A stretch of 64,000 nucleotides of DNA from the NCBI RefSeq assembly GCF_000429305.1, contig NZ_AUBP01000026.1, positions 62,001 to 126,000 of the forward strand. The letters are read 5' to 3'. The stretch comes from Desulfovibrio inopinatus DSM 10711. GTDB lineage: Bacteria; Desulfobacterota; Desulfovibrionia; Desulfovibrionales; Desulfovibrionaceae. Position numbers and translations under genes: made by a program. The notes beneath the pieces are model-generated. The model was not told where the DNA came from and did no database searches. It saw only the letters and a program-made list of their open reading frames with translations. This document shows positions 56,212 through 64,000 of the stretch, piece by piece; the stretch's first letter is position 1; each line of letters begins with the position of its first letter.

Positions 56212-56988
56212 ATGAAAATTCGTCTCTGGTGCCTGACCTTGCTCGTCATCGTTGCGCTTGCTTTTCCTCTTGGTGCATGCGCAGCCGATAACGACCTCAA
56301 GGATCAAATCGCCACTATCCTCAAAGAAAATCCGCAAATTATTCTTGATGTCCTGCGTGAAAACAACGTGAAGGTCTTTGAAATCGTCGAACAAGGCGTC
56401 AACGCAAAGCGCGAAAACGAAGTCAAAGCGCTTATGGCGAAGGAAATCAAGAATCCGCTCAAACCGAAAATCGATGATTCTCGTCCCTTCCTTGGGAAAA
56501 AAGACGCTCCCGTCACGATTGTGGAATATTCCAGTTTTCTGTGTGGATATTGTGCCAAAGGCGCCCAATCCATCAAAGCATTACTGGCGCAGTCCCCAGA
56601 CAAATACCGTGTATTCTTCAAGCATTTCGTGTTGAGCGATGAAGCCAAAGAAGCGGCTCGCTACTTTGAAGCGATTGCTCGTCAAGACCAGGCCATGGCC
56701 TGGAAGTTCCATGACCTTGCATTCGCAAAACAAGCCCAAATCGCACAACAAGGCGATGAAGCATTAAAACAAATTGCCAAAGAAGCCGGTGCCAATATGG
56801 ATCAACTCCAAAAAGACCTGGAAGATCCGGCCATTGACAAACAACTTACCCAAGACACCAATGAAGCACGCCAGTTCGGTTTCGACGGTACCCCGACCTA
56901 CCTCGTCGACGGCGTCTCCATCCGCGGCGCCGCCCCACCGCAGCGTTTCGATTACATCGTTGAAGAGATAGCAAAGGCGAAGAAGTAG
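56212..56988 (+). CDS. DsbA-like periplasmic thiol oxidoreductase
   Basis: 258 residues from ATG 56212 (AAGGA 9 bases upstream). Signal peptide 1-24 (ending GACAAD; the Cys near 22 might be lipid-modified). An N-terminal helical dimerisation segment (30-85) resembles ScsC/Com1-type proteins, followed by a thioredoxin fold with active-site CGYC in EYSSFLCGYCAKG near residue 108, and the cis-proline loop GFDGTPTYLVDG near 224. It would oxidise or isomerise disulfides in the periplasm. Confidence 0.9.
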   Translation: MKIRLWCLTLLVIVALAFPLGACAADNDLKDQIATILKENPQIILDVLRENNVKVFEIVEQGVNAKRENEVKALMAKEIKNPLKPKIDDSRPFLGKKDAPVTIVEYSSFLCGYCAKGAQSIKALLAQSPDKYRVFFKHFVLSDEAKEAARYFEAIARQDQAMAWKFHDLAFAKQAQIAQQGDEALKQIAKEAGANMDQLQKDLEDPAIDKQLTQDTNEARQFGFDGTPTYLVDGVSIRGAAPPQRFDYIVEEIAKAKK

Positions 56989-57010
56989 CAGAGCCTTTCA
57001 GAGTGTATTG

Positions 57011-57049
57011 AAGCGCGGGCATCAGATTCCCTCTGACGCCCGCGCTTTT
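57011..57049 (+). terminator. terminator of the DsbA-like gene
   Basis: AAGCGCGGGC pairs with GCCCGCGCTT (10 bp), with inner TCAGA/TCTGA pairs in the loop, and is followed by TT. It begins 23 bases after the stop. Confidence 0.85.
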
Positions 57050-57085
57050 GTATTGCTCAATCTCCTTAAATTCTACTCACACACT

Positions 57086-58759
57086 TCACCCCACCCCATC
57101 ATACTCCCTCACACGAATTCGCCCATTCTTCACAAGCTCTCGCGCTTTCGTCTCAAGAGGCGTAGAAAGAGGTGGTGGCGGAAGTTCTGCGTTGAGCATC
57201 GCGTGTATATCTTGGCCGAACAGTGTTGGTTGAATGACTTCGGCAACAGCAATGCGTCCAAGGCTTCCCGTGCCCTGACAGCGGTCACAACCAGGGCTTT
57301 CACTCATGCCGTCGATATCATGAAGCGCTTCAGGGAGGCGCTTGACTGTCTCTTCGTCTATGGGAGCGCGGCGTAAACAATGTGGACAATTGCGTCGAAA
57401 ATCTCGTCCAACCACAATGAGGCGAATCGCCTGTTCGAGAAACTCCACATCGGCACCGGCGTGCACGAGACGACGCAACCCATGAGCGGCATTGAGTCCC
57501 GTGACATGTATAATTGAACTTGTGCCAGACAGACTTGCTGCAGTGAGTGCGTCAATTCGAGCAGCATGTTTAACGCTTTCAGAAAACACAACGTCATAGC
57601 GCCCCGAGAAGAGGTCATCAAATCGAGGTTCGGAGGTGGCAAACTCCATCCATCGGCGACCAGCATGACATCCGACATTCCGACCCGACATAGCCGCTTT
57701 TGCAGCAAGCATGAATTGGACTTCGCGCTGCCACCAGATCGCCGGAGAAACAAGAAGAACGCAACCTTCCGGAGAGACGGACCAGCCTGTTAATGCGATA
57801 CTTTCTTCCGCATCAAAACCGAGTTCTTCCGGATCGACAACTCCGCTTCGCTCAACAGGCAAAACAAGCCGACGAAGCCCCCCCTGCGGGGTGATTGCTC
57901 CGGCAAGAAGGATAGGGATATGCTCTCCATCAGTTTCCATGAGCACAGTATGCTCATGAGAAGGATTACCCCACGCAACATCCAGACCAATTTCAGCCTG
58001 GACAACGGCAACAAGACGCGAAGCCTGCTGTACGGGCAATTCGGTCACACTCGTATCCGACAAGCAAAAACGAGCGACCGGAGGATCGGAAGATATAATT
58101 TCTATACTTCGGGCATGAGATTCCATGCCGCGTCGAATCATCTTGGTGAGATCCTTCCCAATCGGATGGGTTGTGGATCGTTGATAATATCCAACCATCC
58201 CGAAACCATGAAGCGCCTCTCCCGATTCCTTCACTCGACGCCACGATGGGGTAACATCCATCTTGGGAGTTTCGGAACGGTGAGGAGTCTCCTCTTCACT
58301 GTCAAGTGCAGTTCCTGGTTCGTCTTTGTCTTTTGTTTTCTGCGGATATACCGCGTCGAGAAGCTGGGTAAGGGAGGCATTGGGACAATAGACAGGCTCC
58401 ACATTGAGACCGGTGGTTGTCTCAATGATATCCAATGCCTGGGTATTCATGGGGTCAGCCATGGCGACATAGACCTTTTCTCGGTCTTTCTTCAGCACAA
58501 CGGCTCGTTGTTCCCGCGCCATGGTTTCAGTCAACAAGGTCGACATGGTCGGTGCCAATGGATACATATCCGGATCATACACGCCAATGCGCAATTGCCG
58601 GCAAATGAAGGCCATGGTTTCGTCATCGAGAACTGGTCTCTGGCGCTTCATATATTTTGACACCATATCCTGAGAACGACGATACACACGGTCCGCGGTC
58701 AGGTCGTTGCCTTGAGGATGGCCTGCAGCCGATTCAAGCTTTTTCTGAAACATGGACAT
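57086..58759 (-). CDS. PilB/GspE-like protein with degenerate ATPase site
   Basis: 557 residues in the layout of type II secretion/type IV pilus ATPases. An N-terminal MshEN-like domain (about 30-145, with VYVAMADPMNTQALDII) leads to a C-terminal ATPase-like domain. The Walker A GPTGSGKT position reads SPAIWWQR (residues 338-345). The Walker B/Asp-box region is DVVFSESVKHAARI and the His box reads IIHVTGLNA. The C-terminal tetracysteine motif survives (CPHC at 458-461, CDRCQGTGSLGRIAVAEV at 491 onwards). So it has the fold but not the catalytic site, and may regulate or scaffold a pilus machine. No other pilus gene is in this window. Confidence 0.82.
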   Translation of the reverse strand: MSMFQKKLESAAGHPQGNDLTADRVYRRSQDMVSKYMKRQRPVLDDETMAFICRQLRIGVYDPDMYPLAPTMSTLLTETMAREQRAVVLKKDREKVYVAMADPMNTQALDIIETTTGLNVEPVYCPNASLTQLLDAVYPQKTKDKDEPGTALDSEEETPHRSETPKMDVTPSWRRVKESGEALHGFGMVGYYQRSTTHPIGKDLTKMIRRGMESHARSIEIISSDPPVARFCLSDTSVTELPVQQASRLVAVVQAEIGLDVAWGNPSHEHTVLMETDGEHIPILLAGAITPQGGLRRLVLPVERSGVVDPEELGFDAEESIALTGWSVSPEGCVLLVSPAIWWQREVQFMLAAKAAMSGRNVGCHAGRRWMEFATSEPRFDDLFSGRYDVVFSESVKHAARIDALTAASLSGTSSIIHVTGLNAAHGLRRLVHAGADVEFLEQAIRLIVVGRDFRRNCPHCLRRAPIDEETVKRLPEALHDIDGMSESPGCDRCQGTGSLGRIAVAEVIQPTLFGQDIHAMLNAELPPPPLSTPLETKARELVKNGRIRVREYDGVG

Positions 58760-58887
58760 GACTGCTCCTCCGGTTTATCGTTCTTCGGATTCGCCTTTAC
58801 CGGAATCAATGTCTCGTTGGACGCGCTGTAACCGCATCCTTTTTTAAAAGCCAGATTAATCAGCCGCATCATACTGTGGAGAACGGC

Positions 58888-60132
58888 ATGCCAACAGCCC
58901 CCGACACTATACATTATATTAACACATTTTTCGCTAGACAACCCATCTTCACTCGGGATCAATCCGTTTGGGGCTATCAATTGTTATATCGCCACCGACG
59001 GGAATCCATCCAGGCCGACTATTCGGATGATGATCTCGCCACGCTCAGTGTTATCGAAAACGCTCTCTCCAGCCCGCAACGTCGAGGAGCCCCTGGCAAA
59101 AAAATATGCATTCACTTTACACAAAATACGATCATGCATGACTTGCCGCTCACATTACCTGCAGAAAATACGATAATAACTATTGGAGAATATATCAAAT
59201 TTAACGAGGCATATATCGCTAGCATCCGCGCCTTGAAAAGAAAAGGATATGGCGTGGCTCTCGATGCCTATTCCGGGCAAGAACATGCGGCCTCTCTTCT
59301 CGATTTCGTCGACGTGGTGTTCATCGATGTTTTATCCAAAACACCGCGCCAAATCATGTCCATCATGGACACGGCCAAATACAGCGTCTTCGGAGCCAAG
59401 CGTGTAGAGACACAGCGTCATTTCGACGCCATTAATGATCTTGGCTTTACGTACTTTCACGGATTCTTTTTTGAAGAACCGACGATTGTCCCCGGCCGAA
59501 AGCTCACTGCCGGACAAGTGGCCAGATTGAGTCTGACCCGCGTACTCTCGTCTCCCGAACCCGATTTTGAGGCGTTGTCTCACGTTATAGAAACCGACGT
59601 CTCACTGAGTTATCGGCTGTTTACCTTTGTCAATTCCGTGCATTTTGGAATGAAACAAACCGTCTCATCGATAAAACGAGCCGTGCTTCTCCTCGGTTGG
59701 GATCTTGTAAAAGCGTGGTTATGGTTGGTTGTTCTTACCGATTTGACTCCACCGGGAAAAACATCGGAACTTGCCTATATGGCTTTGGTTCGAGGACGCT
59801 TTCTTCGGGAAATGGCATTCACTATGGGGGCCAATGCCCATGAAGCAGAATCGTGGCATTTGTTAGGATTATTCTCAATGCTTGAGGCAATGCTCGATGT
59901 TCCCATGGAAACGCTTGTCGCAAGCCTTCCGGTAACCAATACGATCAAAGACGCGTTGACCGGATCATGCGGCGTCATGTGCGATTGGCTCACCATGGCA
60001 ACGTGTTTCGAAAGCGGTGATTTCGACACTCTTGACCGCCTTGCACAGCAATACGGTTCACCGCCTCTCAATATGAGCGAGGCCTATTGCCGAGCCTTGG
60101 GCTTCATCAAAGACCTCACTCTTCCCACATAG
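58888..60132 (+). CDS. EAL-HDOD domain protein (degenerate EAL)
   Basis: 414 residues from ATG 58888 (GGAG 6 bases upstream). The N-terminal EAL-like domain opens with FFARQPIFTRDQSVWGYQLLYR, where the catalytic E of the EAL motif is Q; DDFGTG is replaced by DAYSGQEHAA. The C-terminal HDOD domain (about 195-390) has LSYRLFTFVNSVHFGMKQTVSSIKRAVLLLGWD. Like CdgJ/YuxH proteins it is unlikely to cut cyclic di-GMP but could sense it. Divergent from the PilB-like gene; c-di-GMP-related control of pili is a possible link. Confidence 0.9.
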   Translation: MPTAPDTIHYINTFFARQPIFTRDQSVWGYQLLYRHRRESIQADYSDDDLATLSVIENALSSPQRRGAPGKKICIHFTQNTIMHDLPLTLPAENTIITIGEYIKFNEAYIASIRALKRKGYGVALDAYSGQEHAASLLDFVDVVFIDVLSKTPRQIMSIMDTAKYSVFGAKRVETQRHFDAINDLGFTYFHGFFFEEPTIVPGRKLTAGQVARLSLTRVLSSPEPDFEALSHVIETDVSLSYRLFTFVNSVHFGMKQTVSSIKRAVLLLGWDLVKAWLWLVVLTDLTPPGKTSELAYMALVRGRFLREMAFTMGANAHEAESWHLLGLFSMLEAMLDVPMETLVASLPVTNTIKDALTGSCGVMCDWLTMATCFESGDFDTLDRLAQQYGSPPLNMSEAYCRALGFIKDLTLPT

Positions 60133-60146
60133 CGCTATTTAGCCCT

Positions 60147-60608
60147 TCAATCCTCGAGCATAGTCCGAATCTCCTGCCGGATGATCTCAAGAAATTCTGG
60201 AAAAACTTTTTTGATAGGGTCGGTCATTTCCATATCCCAATCAATCTTCAAGGGTTCCATACCGACGACACGCATCTGCGGTTTATGTCCCATCAACTCG
60301 GCCATACGCAATGAATCAAGCATATCAATATCATGTACGGACAAGTTCTGACTCTCATCCTTAATAATATCGTCTTCACTCAAACGATAGATGGTGCCTG
60401 GACCATTACTCCCACGCACACAATCGAGAACGAGGAGCTTTTCGTAATTCTTGAAGATATAAAAGATATCCTGAGTGAACGTCCCTCCTTCAAGCAAATC
60501 GACGTCATCTGGCCAACGTTCTTCCATGAGCGCTTTCACGGCATGGACACCTACCCCTTCATCTGAAAGCAACAGGTTGCCGATTCCAAGTACAAGCAAT
60601 TTCTTCAT
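60147..60608 (-). CDS. hysD: hydrogenase maturation endopeptidase
   Basis: 153 residues from ATG 60608 (GGGAG 6 bases upstream). Family start MKKLLVLGIGNLLLSDEGVGVHAV, with the nickel-binding Glu at residue 17, Asp in LVLDCVRG near 60 and His in NLSVHDID near 93. It cuts the C-terminal peptide from the large subunit after nickel is inserted. It lies about 240 bases downstream of hysA and on the same strand, but a terminator lies between. The symbol reflects context; HynD/HyaD is the same family. Confidence 0.88.
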   Translation of the reverse strand: MKKLLVLGIGNLLLSDEGVGVHAVKALMEERWPDDVDLLEGGTFTQDIFYIFKNYEKLLVLDCVRGSNGPGTIYRLSEDDIIKDESQNLSVHDIDMLDSLRMAELMGHKPQMRVVGMEPLKIDWDMEMTDPIKKVFPEFLEIIRQEIRTMLED

Positions 60609-60802
60609 GTTTTCTCCCAAGAAAAACCACACGGTAAATGCTTTTTCTTGTTTTCTTCTCGTTTGTCATCGCCGTATCAAAGCAATCACAGCCAATTCAT
60701 GACGTCTCTGCTCTGCGCTCTCTCCCCCTATCGCGTGAATACAATTTATGGAAGAGGGGGAGACGCTGGCTTTCCACAAGGAAACATCTCTCTTCCCCAA
60801 AA

Positions 60803-60830
60803 ACAAAGGGCCGGAATTCCGGCCCTTTGT
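60803..60830 (-). terminator. terminator after hysA
   Basis: A perfect 28-base palindrome (14-bp arms, AAAGGGCCGGAATT centre) lies 22 bases past the hysA stop, followed on the minus strand by TTTTT. It separates hysBA from hysD. Confidence 0.88.
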
Positions 60831-60851
60831 TGAGAACGCAACGCGTTGCGC

Positions 60852-62387
60852 TTACTTCTGGATAACGATTTCGGTGGTTTCGCCGGTCTCAGCGTGCAGC
60901 ACGTGCACGGCACAACCAAGTCACGGGTCAAAGGCACGCACGAGGCGGCCTACGTTGACAGGGTTTTTCGGATCCGGAACAGGAACACCGATCAGCGCCT
61001 CTTCGACCGGGCCACGCTGGCCCATGTCGTCACGAGGACAGTTGTTCCAAATCGTCGCGGGAACGGCCTGGTAGTTATTGATCTTTTTACCCTTGATGTT
61101 GATGTAGTGCAGAAGAGCACCACGAGGAGCTTCCGTCATGCCCAAACCTTCGCCGGAATCGGGCACCGGAGCTTTCACATAAGTTTCCGCACCAGCTTTG
61201 ACTTCCTTCATCCAACGCTTCATGGCCTGCGCAACGAGGTAGGATTCTTCGGCGCGGGCAACATGGCGACCCATGATGGAGAATGCCAAATCGCCAAGGT
61301 CACGGAACTTCTTGGCTTCGATATTATACAGGTCTTTCAGCTGTTTTTGGCCGACAGGGCTCAACTCATGGTTGCTGACCCACATTCTGGCCAACGGGCC
61401 GGCTTCGTGGGGACGTTCAGCGTAACGAGGAGCTTTGACGAAGCTGTATGCACCTTCTTTGTGAACTTGCGGAACGGTCTGTCCCTCTGTGGGATTCAGG
61501 CCGGTGGTGTTTTGCTCGTACCAGGAGTACTTGACGTATTCCTTGATCAGAGCCGGATCAAGCTTGCTATCTTTGCCGTCAGTGTACACGCCGGGGGTCT
61601 GCAGGTACTCGGTCATTTCGTCGTTTTCTGGGAAAACGCCGTAGGAAATGCAGTTCTTGTAGCCAATACCCGTGCTGAACAGATCTTTGTAGACCGTACC
61701 GACGAGATAGACCGTAGGGACGTATTCGGTTTCAATGAAGTCGGCGACCTCTTTGAAGCGAGCAAGATAAGCGGCCAACGCGTCTTTGGTCGGAATCTGG
61801 GTGGTACCACCAACAACGATCCCTTGAACGTGCGGCATTTTACCGCCGAACAACGCGACACATTCGTGAGCAATTTCACGCATGCGCAAGGCTTTGAGGT
61901 ACTGATCCACTCCGACCTTGTTCACATCTTCAGGAAGACGGAGGTCGGGATTTTCGTACCGGGGGACAAAAAAAGCAACATCCGGGCCTTTAACATAGTC
62001 AAGAGCAGCCAGATGATAAAAATGCAAGATGTGAGACTGCAAGTAGTTGGCACCGAAAATGAGGTTTCGGGCAATGCGTCCGTTCGTCGTGATTTTCCCT
62101 TTAATGCCAAAGGCATCATCAAGTGCCATGCTCGATGCTGTGGCATGAGCGGTCGGGCACACGCCGCAGATACGCTGTACGATCTGGGAGGCGTCCCGGG
62201 GGTCGCGACCGATGAGGATATTTTCAAAACCGCGGTACATGGGGCCGGTACACCAGGCATCGACCACTTTCCCGTCTTTGACCACAACATCGACTTTGAG
62301 ATGGCCTTCAACCCGGGTCAACGGGTCGATGGTGATTTTCACCTTGCCGTCAGCTTCCGGCATGGGATGGGCTACATTCGTCGCCAT
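60852..62387 (-). CDS. hysA: [NiFeSe] hydrogenase large subunit with selenocysteine
   Basis: Periplasmic uptake hydrogenase large subunit, 511 residues counting the in-frame UGA as Sec489. The N-terminal nickel ligands are in RICGVCPTAH (C74, C77). The C-terminal motif, normally DPCxxCxxH, reads D487 P488 U489 L G C492 A V H495. Past the UGA the frame stays open for 22 codons (LGCAVHVLHAE...) to TAA at 60852-60854, exactly the C-terminal extension that the maturation protease removes after His495 (16 residues). A gene ending at the UGA would lack the last nickel ligands. It starts 75 bases after hysB with AAGGAG upstream. A selC gene is present at 1640. Confidence 0.96.
60885..60917 (-). promoter_or_regulatory. 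SECIS hairpin downstream of the hysA UGA
   Basis: Starting 3 bases after the UGA, the mRNA can fold with an apical 6-bp stem CGUGCA/UGCACG and a 5-base loop CGUGC, plus a lower stem GGUU...GACC with mismatches. The loop begins 18 bases after the UGA, similar to the E. coli fdhF SECIS. SelB recognition is inferred. Confidence 0.7.
60921..60923 (-). other. selenocysteine UGA codon of hysA
   Basis: TCA on the plus strand, UGA in the mRNA, between the codons for P488 and L490. It replaces the first cysteine of the C-terminal CxxC nickel-binding pair. Confidence 0.95.
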
Positions 62388-62462
62388 GAATACTCTCCTT
62401 ATCGCTACGTTACCGACAGTGTTGTTCCAAGACGTTGTATGTCCAAAAGAGATTTACAAATC

Positions 62463-63386
62463 TTAAACAACGGGCTCATAGAACGGCGAATAACCGTCGG
62501 GCCAATCCGTTTCGACGCAGCCGATGCAAATGGCATTTTCAACACACCAGTTGACACCATTGTTCCAACGACGTTTGTAGCAATCGGCGCTGGCCAAGGG
62601 GCCCTTACAGCCCATGTCGGCGCGACAAGATGTATCTTTCATCTCGGTGAAGGTTGTCTGCCGGACATCTTCTTCGAAGTATTTAAGGTAAGGACAGTTG
62701 TCGTGAATGAGCTCACCAAAGAACATGGTCGGACGCCCCTGAGCATCAAGTTCGGGAATGCCTTTGGTCAAGAGGTGGACCAAGGTGCCAACCATCCAGT
62801 CAGGATGAGGGGGGCAGCCAGGCACATTGATCAACGGCGTTTTAATGCCTTCTTGCTCGAAAAACTTCGACGCAGACATTGATTGCGTCAGGTTGCCTTC
62901 TGCAGCCGGAATACCGCCACCGGCAGCACACGTGCCGAGAGCCATGACACCAGCAGCCTTCGGCGCAATGGCTTTAATGGCTTCGACCATGGTAAATTCT
63001 TTTTCATTGTAGTCGCCAACGATGCAGAAATGACCGTCTTCCCCAACCGGAATAGCACCTTCGATGGCAAGATAGAATTTGCCTTCAAACTTCTCGGCGA
63101 TTTCAAACAAATGACCGAACGCAACGCCCCCTTCGGCATCCATGACGGTCGGGTGATATTCAAGGCTGATTACCTTGAGCACCACATCAGCAATCGACGG
63201 ATTTAAACTGTTGAGCAACGACACGGAACATCCGGTGCAGCCCTGGCCCTGAATCCATACGACCGGGGGCTTGCCCGGTCCCGTTGCCGCTTCCAGCATT
63301 TTCACCAGTCCAGGATGGAACATCTGGGAAACACCGAAGCCGGCGACGGTACCCGTGCATAATTTCACAAAATCACGACGTTTCAT
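62463..63386 (-). CDS. hysB: [NiFeSe] hydrogenase small subunit
   Basis: 307 residues. Tat signal at the N-terminus (MKRRDFVKLCTGTVAGFGVS), which would carry the folded heterodimer to the periplasm. Iron-sulfur ligands: GQGCTGCSVSLLNS near residue 50 (proximal cluster), GTCAAGGGIP near 152, NVPGCPPHPDW near 190, and the C-terminal cysteine set CPYLKYFEEDV, DTSCRADMGCKGP, C-YKRRWNNGVNWCVENAICIGCVE (about 230-295). It has no hydrophobic anchor, fitting a soluble or lipid-anchored periplasmic [NiFeSe] enzyme. GGAGG precedes the ATG. Confidence 0.95.
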   Translation of the reverse strand: MKRRDFVKLCTGTVAGFGVSQMFHPGLVKMLEAATGPGKPPVVWIQGQGCTGCSVSLLNSLNPSIADVVLKVISLEYHPTVMDAEGGVAFGHLFEIAEKFEGKFYLAIEGAIPVGEDGHFCIVGDYNEKEFTMVEAIKAIAPKAAGVMALGTCAAGGGIPAAEGNLTQSMSASKFFEQEGIKTPLINVPGCPPHPDWMVGTLVHLLTKGIPELDAQGRPTMFFGELIHDNCPYLKYFEEDVRQTTFTEMKDTSCRADMGCKGPLASADCYKRRWNNGVNWCVENAICIGCVETDWPDGYSPFYEPVV

Positions 63387-63436
63387 TACCCGCCTCCTTC
63401 AGACGCTTGCCGGCAACCGCACAAACAGTTGTCAGC

Positions 63437-63465
63437 GTTATAAAGCCAACTCTTTGAATTCTCAC
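63437..63465 (-). promoter_or_regulatory. candidate hysB promoter
   Basis: On the minus strand GTGAGA and TATAAC are separated by 17 bases, about 50 bases before the hysB ATG. The -10 box matches well and the -35 box weakly. Confidence 0.3.
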
Positions 63466-63527
63466 ATTTTTCCAAATCGTCGGCGTTGTGGCTTGCAGAA
63501 GGTACAGCTTGAAGCTCTTTTTCCTTG

Positions 63528-63547
63528 ATATTAAACGGGCTTAATAT
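63528..63547. promoter_or_regulatory. dyad symmetry upstream of hysB
   Basis: ATATTAA-N6-TTAATAT, perfect 7-base arms, about 140 bases upstream of the hysB start. Could be an operator of a dimeric regulator; no known site was matched. Confidence 0.35.
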
Positions 63548-63848
63548 GTGAGAGTTTCAGTTAGCTTCTACGCCTTCACCCTCTTTCCGTCAATTCTATT
63601 GATAGTTATCGCGTTAACCCATCAATAAAACCTATACAACGTGATCTACAGCGGATAAAGAGAACACAGTTTCCTTCAGGCCTCCCCTTGTCAGGGCAAA
63701 GCGGAAACAGTATCTTTCTCAATGTGACTTTGAAAACGTCCCATGAAGCGCGTTCTTCGCGCTTTTCCATTCTCGCCGGAAGCCCCCCCGTTCGTACGGT
63801 TAGCATCTGGCAGAGCCGTAATGACCCGCAAGCAAGGATGATGTTTAT

Positions 63849-64000
63849 ATGAAAACAATTATCTTTTTATTTACGCTTCTCTTCCTTGGCCTGGCCGGCC
63901 TTGGAGTCTACTATTTCATGGGGGACCGCGAAAAACCCCAAGTCTACTTACGCCCTGACATTACGACGGCTTCAACGAAGAAAGCGTTTACCATCGAAGC
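63849..64000 (+). CDS. start of an anchored or exported protein, truncated by window end
   Basis: The first 50 residues are visible: a membrane helix or signal (KTIIFLFTLLFLGLAGLGVYYF), then GDREKPQVYLRPDITTAS. AAGGA lies upstream of the ATG. The pattern resembles the start of exported M23-type peptidases with an N-terminal beta domain, but too little is visible for a firm assignment. Confidence 0.6.
   Translation, partial: MKTIIFLFTLLFLGLAGLGVYYFMGDREKPQVYLRPDITTASTKKAFTIE

Larger units (their letters stand above)
63387..63848. other. intergenic region upstream of hysB
   Basis: About 460 bases between divergent genes. It contains the candidate hysB promoter (63437-63465) and the dyad at 63528-63547. 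Nothing else was recognised; no sigma-54 promoter was found. Confidence 0.6.

Noticed and set aside
60921-62387. hysA as a truncated pseudogene ending at TGA
   Set aside because: The stop sits at the known Sec position and the frame continues with the conserved C-terminus, so readthrough is the better explanation.
60846-62882. 678-residue open frame on the plus strand, antisense to hysA and hysB
   Set aside because: It mirrors the codon pattern of the hydrogenase genes on the other strand, has no family features and lacks a ribosome site.
63387-63848. Sigma-54 promoter upstream of hysB
   Set aside because: No GG-N10-GC element of the right form was seen on the minus strand.
1-64000. Prophage, insertion sequence or integrative element
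   Set aside because: No transposase, integrase, phage structural gene or flanking repeat was found in any region, including next to selC.

Overview
The window looks like chromosome of a Desulfovibrio-like sulfate reducer (Desulfovibrionales, Desulfobacterota). The best pointers are a periplasmic [NiFeSe] hydrogenase whose large subunit is read through an in-frame UGA, a tRNA-Sec gene, a TupA-type tungstate-binding protein, a hopanoid gene set, and Gram-negative envelope genes throughout. This assignment is inferred from gene content; no marker gene for a species is present. No phage, transposase, integrase or CRISPR array was seen.

Layout. 1-1439: 3' truncated ftsH (minus). 1640-1733: selC (plus), whose 3' end overlaps the end of argH. 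1718-5506: argF-argG-argH (minus). 5734-8080: polar amino acid ABC importer (minus). 8346-9245: EamA permease. 9411-12071: M16 protease. 12461-14961: cyclic-peptide-type ABC exporter overlapping an SPFH protein. 15126-18094: overlapping gnnA-gnnB-lpxA genes for amide-linked lipid A. 18451-20858: TupA and a threonine dehydratase with a Tat signal. 21023-25914: a secreted repeat protein, a radical SAM protein and a small conserved protein.

26109-38783 is an O-antigen-type island: two Gmd-like enzymes, glycosyltransferases, a methyltransferase/coiled-coil/glycosyltransferase fusion, a Wzm/Wzt ABC exporter, and a divergent arm of three more glycosyltransferases. It is followed by DUF2062, a UGM-like flavoprotein, an M24 peptidase, DUF4911, TatD and a LysM/TPR protein (39356-45917). 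46057-47513: a TetR regulator and an unknown gene.

47730-56988 holds hopanoid genes (hpnG, hpnH, hpnA, hpnN) with a PhnD-like binding protein and a TPR lipoprotein between hpnA and hpnN, then ispH and a DsbA-like protein. 57086-60132: a PilB/GspE-like protein without Walker A, and an EAL-HDOD protein. 60147-63386: hysB-hysA-hysD (minus). 63849-64000: start of an exported or anchored protein.

How the parts connect. selC supplies the tRNA needed to read the UGA in hysA. Much of the rest builds the outer envelope: lipid A (gnnA-gnnB-lpxA), O-polysaccharide (26-38 kb), hopanoids and their isoprenoid precursor supply (47-56 kb), and peptidoglycan-binding proteins.
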